Shown here: positions 1-5,987 of the stretch, in pieces | Position numbering within the stretch: the first letter of the stretch is position 1 | Layout of the letters: every line of letters starts with the position of its first letter | From: Spirochaetales bacterium | Lineage (GTDB): Bacteria > Spirochaetota > Spirochaetia > ARS1246 | NCBI GenBank assembly: GCA_016930115.1 | Contig: JAFGHN010000125.1 | Location: forward strand, 1-7,502 | Length of the DNA: 7,502 nt | Reading direction: 5' to 3' | Notes under the pieces: model-generated | Seen by the model: the letters and a program-made list of their open reading frames with translations, nothing else | Told to the model about the DNA's origin: nothing | Database searches by the model: none | Program-made: the position numbers and the translations under genes

Positions 1-1704
1 AGGCGGAAGCTCGAGAAGGGGTTCGCCTTTCCCCGTGATACCGATTGGCAGATAGAGTTTGAGGCGAACTTTCCATACGAAGAGACCGAAGACCAGATCC
101 GGTGTATCGAAGAGGTGAAGCTGGATATGGAAAAACCCGAGCCCATGGACCGGCTCGTGTGCGGCGACGTCGGGTACGGCAAGACCGAAGTGGCCATGCG
201 CGCGGCGTTCAAGGCGGTATCCGGCGGGAAACAGGTGGCTTTTCTCGCGCCAACGACGATTCTCACCGAGCAGCATTACGAAAATTTCTGCGAACGGTTC
301 TCCCAGTACCCTGTCAAGGTCGAGATGATCTCGCGTTTTGTGCCAAAGCCTTCTCAGCGGAGAATACTTGCAGCCCTCGGCCGGGGCGAGGTTGATATTC
401 TCATTGGGACGCACAGGATTCTGCAAAAGGATGTGCGGTTCAAGAACCTCGGATTGCTTATCGTGGACGAGGAGCAGCGCTTTGGTGTCAAGGACAAGGA
501 AAGGCTGAAGGAGCTCAGGACGAATGTCGACTGTCTCACGCTTTCGGCCACGCCGATACCGCGGACGCTTCACATGTCACTTCTAAAACTGAGGGACATG
601 TCGCTTCTTACCACGCCGCCGCACAACAGGCGACCGATCGAAACGTATATACGCGAGTTTGACGAGCAGGTGGTTGCGGAGGCTATCAGACAGGAAATGG
701 GGAGGGGCGGACAGGTTTTCTACCTTCACAATCGCGTCGAGACGCTCGACAATATCAGAATGTTTGTCCAACGGCTTGTACCGGAAGCGCTTGTGGAGGT
801 GGCCCACGGTAAGCTCAAAAGCGAATCCCTCGAGGAAATCATGCACCGTTTCATCCATGGCGGTTTTCAGGTGCTCGCGTCCACCACGATAATCGAAAAC
901 GGTATAGATATCCCGAATGTGAATACGATCATTATCGACAGGGCGGACATGTATGGTATCTCGCAGCTCTACCAGCTACGGGGCAGGGTAGGGAGGTCCG
1001 ACAGGCTCGCCTATGCGTACCTGCTCTATCCCACGGAGCGCGCGCTGAGCGAGCTGGCAATGAAACGGCTTCAGATCATATCGGACCACACCGAGCTCGG
1101 ATCGGGCTTCAAGGTGGCTCTCAAGGACCTGGAGGTACGGGGAGCCGGCAATCTCCTCGGCCGGCAGCAGCACGGCGATATTCTTTCCGTCGGATTCGAC
1201 ATGTACCTCCGGTTGCTGGACGAAGCCATTACCGAGTTGAGCAAAGAAGAACGGGATGAATCTCCGGAAGTATACCTCGAGCTGGACTACTCCGGGTACA
1301 TTCCGGATCAATACATACGCGAGCCGGTAGAAAAGATGGAAGTGTACAAAAAGATAGCGGCGGTCACCTCTGAGGAAGAGTTGGAAGGAGTTTTCGCCGA
1401 GATCACTGACAGGTTCGGTCCGTTGCCCGATGAAGTACGGAGCCTTCTTTCGCTGGCGGAAATTCGTATCCTCTGCAGGAAGTTGAGGATTAGCACGCTC
1501 AAGGAGAGAAACGGAGTGGTCGCGGTGGAGTTCTCGCGCATTGCGGATATTTCCATTGATAAAGCGATGCGGCTTATCAAGGAAAGCAACGGCGCGGTGA
1601 TGCCCGATCCCAGGCATCCCAATATCTTAAAGCTCAAGGTGGGGCAGGTTGGCCTCACGGAAAAATCGGAATTCCTGAAAGAGCGACTGGAAGCATTGGT
1701 GTGA
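1..1704 (+). CDS. mfd: Transcription-repair coupling factor Mfd, C-terminal half (5' end outside window)
   Basis: Mfd is a DNA translocase that pushes stalled RNA polymerase off damaged DNA and recruits UvrA for nucleotide excision repair. The frame is open from base 1 and 567 residues are visible; full-length Mfd is about 1,100-1,200 residues, so the UvrB-like module and most of the polymerase-interaction domain are missing. The GTG at 115 is internal, because the codons before it already match the family (FAFPRDT, FPYEETEDQ). Counting from the first visible codon: Walker A GDVGYGKT 55-62, DEEQ box 156-159, LSATPIPRTL from 181, QLRGRVGR 325-332 (motif VI), and the Mfd/RecG translocation motif RGAGNLLGRQQHG 380-392. 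The rest matches the C-terminal D7 UvrA-binding domain (EKMEVYKKIA, ITDRFGPLPDEV). The order and spacing follow E. coli Mfd throughout, with no frameshift. RecG is excluded by the D7 tail and the close match. Its stop overlaps the trmB start. Confidence 0.97.
   Translation, partial: RRKLEKGFAFPRDTDWQIEFEANFPYEETEDQIRCIEEVKLDMEKPEPMDRLVCGDVGYGKTEVAMRAAFKAVSGGKQVAFLAPTTILTEQHYENFCERFSQYPVKVEMISRFVPKPSQRRILAALGRGEVDILIGTHRILQKDVRFKNLGLLIVDEEQRFGVKDKERLKELRTNVDCLTLSATPIPRTLHMSLLKLRDMSLLTTPPHNRRPIETYIREFDEQVVAEAIRQEMGRGGQVFYLHNRVETLDNIRMFVQRLVPEALVEVAHGKLKSESLEEIMHRFIHGGFQVLASTTIIENGIDIPNVNTIIIDRADMYGISQLYQLRGRVGRSDRLAYAYLLYPTERALSELAMKRLQIISDHTELGSGFKVALKDLEVRGAGNLLGRQQHGDILSVGFDMYLRLLDEAITELSKEERDESPEVYLELDYSGYIPDQYIREPVEKMEVYKKIAAVTSEEELEGVFAEITDRFGPLPDEVRSLLSLAEIRILCRKLRISTLKERNGVVAVEFSRIADISIDKAMRLIKESNGAVMPDPRHPNILKLKVGQVGLTEKSEFLKERLEALV
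1689..1693 (+). promoter_or_regulatory. Shine-Dalgarno site for trmB, inside the end of mfd
   Basis: GGAAG lies 7 bases before the GTG at 1701. Together with the family alignment it supports the GTG start over the in-frame ATG at 1749. The site lies within the last mfd codons, so initiation probably depends partly on ribosomes finishing mfd (inference). Confidence 0.5.
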
Positions 1705-2381
1705 CCGAAGAGCGAAGGATAAAGAGTTACGTAATACGCGGCGGCAGAATGACCGAGGGCAGGAAACGCGCGCTGGCCGAGCTCTACGGTATCTACGGCC
1801 TCCAATTCGGCAGGAACTACATCGATATTTCCGCATTGACCCCCCCCGGGCGCTCTCCGGAACGCGTCGTGGCCGAGATCGGGTTTGGCACCGGAGAAGC
1901 GACGGTATCGCTCGCCGCAGAAAATCCGGATACGCTTTACATAGGGATCGAGGTTTTCCCCGCGGGGGTAGGCACTATTCTGCGGGAAATCCACGAACGC
2001 GGCATCCGCAACATCAGAGTGATCAGATACGACGCCGCCGAAGTGGTCCGCTGGATGCTGCCTGAATCGAGCATCGACGGATTCCACATCTTCTTCCCGG
2101 ACCCGTGGCCGAAAAAGAAGCATCACAAACGGAGGCTGCTGAACACGGAATTCCTGGAGCTCCTCCTTGAAAAAATGAAACCCGGCGGCTATCTCTACGT
2201 GGTAACCGATTGGGATGATTACGCTGCGCAGATTTCTGCCGCCTGTGAAGGCATTGAGGGCTTTGAAAACACCTGGCCCATCCCGGCGCAGAGCCGGCGT
2301 CCTGCAACCAAGTATGAAAAGAAAGGCCTCGCGCAAGGTCGCCAGGTACGTGAGATATACTTCACAAAGAAATTGGTATAA
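1701..2381 (+). CDS. trmB: tRNA (guanine-N7-)-methyltransferase TrmB
   Basis: TrmB uses S-adenosylmethionine to make 7-methylguanosine at position 46 of the tRNA variable loop, in the cytoplasm. The 226-residue protein is of normal length. Visible motifs are the SAM-binding loop EIGFGTGE (59-66), the catalytic and tRNA-binding FFPDPWPKKKHHKRR (131-145, with Asp134), TDWDDY (169-174), and the C-terminal RPATKYEKKGL (200-210), whose T-K-Y-E matches the family TxxE motif. GTG at 1701 is chosen because RRIKSYVIRGGRMTEGRKRAL aligns with the E. coli N-terminus (RRIRSFVRRQGR...); starting at the ATG at 1749 would remove this conserved segment. The start overlaps the mfd stop by 4 bases (GTGA), which suggests one operon with translational coupling. 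A run of eight C at 1840-1847 falls in codons 47-49, just before the SAM motif. No terminator is visible after the stop, so some transcription may continue into citrate synthase. Confidence 0.95.
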   Translation: MTEERRIKSYVIRGGRMTEGRKRALAELYGIYGLQFGRNYIDISALTPPGRSPERVVAEIGFGTGEATVSLAAENPDTLYIGIEVFPAGVGTILREIHERGIRNIRVIRYDAAEVVRWMLPESSIDGFHIFFPDPWPKKKHHKRRLLNTEFLELLLEKMKPGGYLYVVTDWDDYAAQISAACEGIEGFENTWPIPAQSRRPATKYEKKGLAQGRQVREIYFTKKLV

Positions 2382-2418
2382 ATTGCATAAATATACTTGA
2401 CAATTGCATAATTATGCA
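2381..2418 (+). promoter_or_regulatory. Tandem palindromic operator candidate in the citrate synthase promoter
   Basis: AATTGCATAA occurs twice, at 2381-2390 and 2402-2411, exactly 21 bp apart (two helical turns). The second copy is the left half of a perfect 14-bp palindrome, TGCATAATTATGCA (2405-2418), located between the -35 and -10 boxes. The first copy continues as a degenerate version of the same palindrome (2384-2397, 11 of 14 positions identical). This layout suits a dimeric or hexameric repressor binding one face of the DNA. The E. coli ARG box core (TGAATwwwwATTCA) differs from the perfect copy at only 2 of 14 positions, and ARG boxes come in pairs with about 21 bp between centres. 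An ArgR-type regulator is therefore one possibility, but the AT-rich context makes chance similarity a real risk. Confidence 0.45.
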
Positions 2419-2424
2419 TATTAT
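2397..2424 (+). promoter_or_regulatory. Sigma70-type promoter of citrate synthase
   Basis: A perfect -35 box TTGACA (2397-2402) is followed, after a 16-base spacer, by TATTAT (2419-2424), which matches the -10 consensus at 5 of 6 positions. TATAGT at 2422-2427 is a less likely -10 because its spacer is 19 bases. The promoter lies in the 67-base AT-rich gap after trmB, so citrate synthase can be transcribed independently of mfd-trmB. The untranslated leader would be short, about 20 bases. Confidence 0.7.
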
Positions 2425-2437
2425 AGTCCTGGATCAC

Positions 2438-2443
2438 AAGGAG
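2438..2443 (+). promoter_or_regulatory. Strong Shine-Dalgarno site fixing the citrate synthase start
   Basis: AAGGAG sits 5 bases before ATG 2449. This favours that ATG over the in-frame TTG at 2404, which lies inside the promoter and operator and has no ribosome binding site. Confidence 0.85.
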
Positions 2444-2448
2444 TGCAC

Positions 2449-3801
2449 ATGAACACGAAGGACACGGTATATCTCGAGAAATATGCGCCCACACTCTTAA
2501 ACCACAACGGGTTTAACGAAGATGCCTATATCAAACACAACGTGAAGCGCGGCCTGCGCAACGAGGACGGCAGCGGCGTAGTCGTCGGACTCACGAACAT
2601 CGGCGACGTGCACGGGTATATCATGGACGAGGGAATCCCCGTACCCGTCGAGGGACGGCTGCGGTACCGCGGTATCTCGGTCACGGATATCGTAAAAGGG
2701 TTTCAAGCGGAGAACCGCCACGGCTACGAAGAGGTCTGCTTTCTTCTGCTGTTCGGCCATCTGCCCAATCGGACAGAGTTGGCGGATTTTTGCTCGGTCT
2801 TAGGCTCCCGGAGAATGTTGCCCGACAACTTTAACGAAGATGTCATGCTCACCGCCCCGAGCCCGGATATCATGAACAAGCTGGCAAGCAGTGTTCTCGC
2901 CCTCTACGCGTATGACGAAGACGCGGAAAACAGGAACATCGAGAATATCTATGCGCAATGCGTCAACCTCATCGCGATTTTCCCGACGCTTGTCGCCTAT
3001 GCGTACCAGGGCAAACGACACAACTACAACGATGAAAGCCTCTATATACACCGGCCGTCACCCCAGTGGGACACTGCGGAAAACTTTCTCAATCTTATCA
3101 GGCCGAGCATGAGCCACACCCCGCTGGAATCGGAGCTTCTCGATCTTTGCCTGGTCCTGCACGCCGAGCACGGAGGCGGTAATAATTCGGCCTTTACGAT
3201 CCGCGTGGTTTCATCCACGGATACCGATACGTATTCCGCGGTCGCTGCCGCGATAGGCTCGCTGAAGGGTTCCCGGCACGGGGGCGCGAGCATAAAAGCC
3301 ATGGAAATGATGAACAATATCAAATCCAACGTGACCAGATGGGATGATGAGAGCGAAGTCGCCGCGTATCTTGAAAAAATCGTAAAAAAACAGGCTTTTG
3401 ACGGGACCGGGCTCATCTACGGCATAGGACACGCGGTATACACTCTCTCCGACCCGCGGGCGGTTCTCCTCAAAGAGCGACTCCGCCTTCTTGCAGCGCA
3501 GAAGGAGAGGGCGGATGATATGGCCATCTATGAGCTGGTGGAGCGGTTGGCGCCGCTGGTATTCGCAAAGGTGAAAAACTCGACAAAAAAGGTGGCGGCG
3601 AATGTGGACTTCTATTCCGGATTCGTTTACAGCCTGCTCGGCATTTCGGAAGAGCTCTACACCCCGATATTTGCCGTTTCGCGTATCGCCGGCTGGTGCG
3701 CCCACCGGATAGAGGAGATCATTTACGGCGGAAGGATCATCCGGCCGGCATACAGGAATGTATCCCAGCACAAGGAGTACGTCGCCATCGACCGGCGATA
3801 G
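2449..3801 (+). CDS. gltA: Citrate synthase
   Basis: The enzyme condenses acetyl-CoA with oxaloacetate to citrate, the first step of the TCA cycle; in anaerobes with a partial cycle it mainly supplies 2-oxoglutarate for glutamate. The 450-residue protein starts at an ATG with a strong Shine-Dalgarno site. The fold and active site can be mapped onto pig and E. coli enzymes: HAEH 238-241 (His241 = pig His238, oxaloacetate), SRHGG with catalytic His277 (= His274), GIGHAVY with His328 (= His320), DPRA with Arg337 (= Arg329), NVDFYSG with catalytic Asp387 (= Asp375), Arg412 in SRIAGW (= Arg401) and Arg432 in RIIRP (= Arg421). The 9- and 20-residue gaps between these residues match the pig enzyme exactly. 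GHAV, rather than the GHRVY common in bacteria, and GGGNNS after HAEH mark a divergent lineage. 2-Methylcitrate synthase activity cannot be excluded from sequence, but no prp genes are nearby. It is not the unrelated Re-citrate synthase. It converges on the EF-G-like gene. Confidence 0.93.
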   Translation: MNTKDTVYLEKYAPTLLNHNGFNEDAYIKHNVKRGLRNEDGSGVVVGLTNIGDVHGYIMDEGIPVPVEGRLRYRGISVTDIVKGFQAENRHGYEEVCFLLLFGHLPNRTELADFCSVLGSRRMLPDNFNEDVMLTAPSPDIMNKLASSVLALYAYDEDAENRNIENIYAQCVNLIAIFPTLVAYAYQGKRHNYNDESLYIHRPSPQWDTAENFLNLIRPSMSHTPLESELLDLCLVLHAEHGGGNNSAFTIRVVSSTDTDTYSAVAAAIGSLKGSRHGGASIKAMEMMNNIKSNVTRWDDESEVAAYLEKIVKKQAFDGTGLIYGIGHAVYTLSDPRAVLLKERLRLLAAQKERADDMAIYELVERLAPLVFAKVKNSTKKVAANVDFYSGFVYSLLGISEELYTPIFAVSRIAGWCAHRIEEIIYGGRIIRPAYRNVSQHKEYVAIDRR

Positions 3802-3806
3802 TTTTT
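3782..3806 (+). terminator. Possible weak intrinsic terminator overlapping the citrate synthase stop
   Basis: TCGCC (3782-3786) and GGCGA (3794-3798) can form a 5-bp GC-rich stem with a 7-base loop, followed by the stop codon and TTTTTCTT from 3802. The stem is short and lies within the last codons of citrate synthase. Only 6 bases separate the convergent genes, so any terminator must overlap coding sequence. No matching U-tract is seen for the opposite strand. Confidence 0.35.
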
Positions 3807-3807
3807 C

Positions 3808-5886
3808 TTACTCGTCGTTTTTCGCGGCCTTTGAGGCAGCGATTACGTCATCCGCAATTTTTCCCGATATCGGGCTGTAGTGGCTGAACTCCATCTCAAA
3901 TGAGGCGGTTCCGGAAGTGATGGACCGGAGGTCAATCGAATATCTGAGCAGTTCTGCCTGAGGTACCTGAGCATCTATCTGGGTGATACCGCCGCCGACG
4001 GATTCCTGCCCGAGTACGCGTCCCCTACGCGAGCTCAAGTCCGATAGAATATCTCCGACGTATTCGTCGTTCGTGAAGACACGGAGATTGACCACCGGCT
4101 CCAGCAGTACCGGTTTCGCTTTTTCCATTGCCGCCATGAGCGCGCCTTTGGCCGCGAGCTTGAAAGCCATTTCGGACGAATCGACAGGGTGCTCCTTCCC
4201 ATCGACTATCCTGGCGCCGATGCCGACAACCGGGTATCCGGCGAGTATCCCTGCCTCCATTCCTTCGACTATTCCCTTCTCAATACCCGGCATATAGCCT
4301 TTCGATACGGCCTGGCCTCTGATGCCGTTTTCGAACTTGTAATGCTCGCCGCTTTGCAGCGGTTCTATTTCGAGCACGACTCTTCCATACTGGCCATGGC
4401 CGCCGGTTTGCTTCTTATGAGTGTATTCGGAATCGGAAGGTTTGGTGATCGTTTCCCTGTACGGAACGCGGGGCACTTTCGTCTCGATTTCGATTTTTTG
4501 CTGTTCTTTGATACGGTCGAGAATCATGTTGATGTGAAGCTCACCCATCCCTGATATGACGGTTTGTTTGGTTTCACCGTTGTAGCTGATTGTGAAGGTC
4601 GAATCTTCCTCGGCTGCCCGCTGGAGCCAGTGATTCATCTTGTCTTCATCTTTCTTGTTCACCGCGGAAACCGCGAGAGAGTGGACCGGTTGGGGCACGG
4701 CGATTGGTTTGTACTTGATCACCGCATCTTGCGTACAGAGAGTGTCACCGGTCGTCACGGAGTCAAGTTTTGTAAGTATTCCGACATCTCCCGCGGCAAG
4801 CGACGTGGTTTCCACGAGCTTCTTGCCGACGATGCGGTAAAGCTTTCCAAGCCGCTGCTTTGTCATCTTGACCGAATTGTAGAGGTCACTGTCAGGAACC
4901 AGTGTGCCCGTCACTACTCTGACGTAGGACATCTTTCCTGAGAACTGATCGATACTTGTTTTGAAACAGAGACAGGAGGGGTGCCCTTCATTGCCTATGT
5001 GGACATCGGTTTCGTTTCCGTCATTGCCCTGTGCTTTTTCGATTGTGACTGCGGGGGATGGCGCCGCAGCGCAGATGAAGTTGAGAAGCGGCAAAATGCC
5101 GTTGGCAGATTCCGCCGCGCCGCAGAAAACGGGTACAAACTTGTTCGCTGCAAAAGCCGCCGCGAGTCCTTTTCTGATTTCATCCTCGGCAAGGGTTTCT
5201 TGCTCAAAGTACTTTTCCATTAAAGCGTCGTCGCCTTCCGCCGCCGCTTCTATCAGCGCCGAGCGGTAGGTCGCAACGTCATCTTTCATGTCATCGGGCA
5301 CGTCAACAGCTTTTTCGACGCCTGAATCAGGGACGAGGTATGCCTTCTCCGCGATGAGATCTACAACTCCCTTGTACCCTTCGCTTCCCGCGATAGGGAT
5401 CGAGACAGGCACAAACGTGTGGGTGGCAAATTTCTGGCGCATATCCGCGAGGGGTTGCTCAAAGTCTGCCCGTTCCCCATCAAGCTTATTGACAAACACC
5501 ATCCGTGGTTTATTCCGGGTATTGAGTCTTCTCCAGAGTTTCAACGTCTCGATTTGGACGCCTTCCTTTGCCCCCATTATCACCACGGCGGACTCGGTGA
5601 TTCTGAATGCAGCAGCTACTTCCCCGACAAAGTCCGATGCGCCGGGAGTGTCCATTATATTGATCAGACGGCCCTGGGTTTCAATGTATCCAAGGGCAAG
5701 ATGGACCGAGGTTTTTCGCTCTATTTCTTCATCGGTATAATCGCTTACTGTCTTGCCGGACGCGACGGTTTCGGGTCGTGATATGGTGCCGCCGGCAAAA
5801 AGCATGTTTTCGAATAGTGTAGTCTTTCCGGTGCTTCCGTGTCCTACAATGGCAATATTTCTAATGGCGTCGGTATCGAAGCTCAT
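3808..5886 (-). CDS. fusA: Elongation factor G-like GTPase (complete, divergent EF-G paralogue)
   Basis: This is a five-domain translational GTPase of 692 residues, the usual EF-G length. The G domain shows P-loop GHGSTGKT (15-22, against the usual GHIDAGKT), an altered switch I ERKTSV (56-61, where EF-G has ERGITI), DTPGASDF (79-86, usually DTPGHVDF) and NKLD (133-136, usually NKMD). Domain III has SGMGELHINMILDRI (445-459). Domain IV keeps the tip loop HKKQTGGHGQYG (490-501) and the VDSSEMAF segment (568-575). Domain V begins near KPVLLEPV (591-598) and ends with FEMEFSHY (663-670). The unusual switch I and P-loop resemble the EF-G II / 'EF-G-like' group (for example Thermus EF-G-2, with RTTV in switch I) rather than the main translocase. 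The retained domain IV loop means a ribosomal role remains likely. It lies 87 bases downstream of a second EF-G gene and has its own promoter and ribosome binding site. The paralogue number is arbitrary, and the exact role is not known from sequence. Confidence 0.93.
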   Translation of the reverse strand: MSFDTDAIRNIAIVGHGSTGKTTLFENMLFAGGTISRPETVASGKTVSDYTDEEIERKTSVHLALGYIETQGRLINIMDTPGASDFVGEVAAAFRITESAVVIMGAKEGVQIETLKLWRRLNTRNKPRMVFVNKLDGERADFEQPLADMRQKFATHTFVPVSIPIAGSEGYKGVVDLIAEKAYLVPDSGVEKAVDVPDDMKDDVATYRSALIEAAAEGDDALMEKYFEQETLAEDEIRKGLAAAFAANKFVPVFCGAAESANGILPLLNFICAAAPSPAVTIEKAQGNDGNETDVHIGNEGHPSCLCFKTSIDQFSGKMSYVRVVTGTLVPDSDLYNSVKMTKQRLGKLYRIVGKKLVETTSLAAGDVGILTKLDSVTTGDTLCTQDAVIKYKPIAVPQPVHSLAVSAVNKKDEDKMNHWLQRAAEEDSTFTISYNGETKQTVISGMGELHINMILDRIKEQQKIEIETKVPRVPYRETITKPSDSEYTHKKQTGGHGQYGRVVLEIEPLQSGEHYKFENGIRGQAVSKGYMPGIEKGIVEGMEAGILAGYPVVGIGARIVDGKEHPVDSSEMAFKLAAKGALMAAMEKAKPVLLEPVVNLRVFTNDEYVGDILSDLSSRRGRVLGQESVGGGITQIDAQVPQAELLRYSIDLRSITSGTASFEMEFSHYSPISGKIADDVIAASKAAKNDE

Positions 5887-5891
5887 GGCAA

Positions 5892-5898
5892 CTCCTCT
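5892..5898 (-). promoter_or_regulatory. Shine-Dalgarno site of the EF-G-like gene
   Basis: On the minus strand AGAGGAG lies 5 bases before the ATG at 5886. This fixes the start, which is also consistent with the P-loop at residue 15. Confidence 0.8.
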
Positions 5899-5920
5899 CG
5901 CAACCTGTCTGGGATTGAGT

Positions 5921-5949
5921 ATCTTAGTTTTTCATAAATCGAGTGTCAA
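5921..5949 (-). promoter_or_regulatory. Sigma70-type promoter of the EF-G-like gene
   Basis: On the minus strand a perfect TTGACA (5949-5944) is followed by a 17-base spacer and TAAGAT (5926-5921), which matches the -10 consensus at 4 of 6 positions. It lies between the two EF-G genes, so the downstream paralogue can be transcribed on its own. The implied leader is about 30 bases. Confidence 0.65.
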
Positions 5950-5957
5950 TATGAATT

Positions 5958-5987
5958 AAAGGGGACACGTATGCTACAAACCCCCTT
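5958..5987 (-). terminator. Weak hairpin at the end of the upstream EF-G gene
   Basis: On the minus strand AAGGGG (within 5987-5981) can pair with CCCCTT (within 5964-5958) across a loop of about 17 bases that contains the stop codon, followed by TTTAATTC. The long loop and the mixed tail make it a poor intrinsic terminator. It could only attenuate transcription between the two genes. Confidence 0.22.

Noticed and set aside
115..117. GTG as the start of the mfd-like gene
   Set aside because: The codons upstream to base 1 are open and match Mfd (FAFPRDT, FPYEETEDQ), so the gene begins outside the window.
1840..1850. Frameshift in trmB at the poly-C run
   Set aside because: The reading frame is intact and the family motifs on both sides are in the same frame.
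1308..2336. Long open frame on the minus strand (342 codons) across the end of mfd and most of trmB
   Set aside because: It lies opposite two well-recognised genes with clear family motifs, and its translation shows no recognisable domain. It is best explained as an antisense shadow of high-GC coding sequence.
2404..2448. Upstream TTG start for citrate synthase adding 15 residues
   Set aside because: It falls inside the promoter and operator palindrome, has no ribosome binding site, and the added residues do not resemble the family. ATG 2449 has AAGGAG at ideal spacing.
4189..4941. Open frames on the plus strand opposite the EF-G-like gene
   Set aside because: They lie antisense to a complete, strongly conserved gene, with no ribosome binding sites or recognisable domains.
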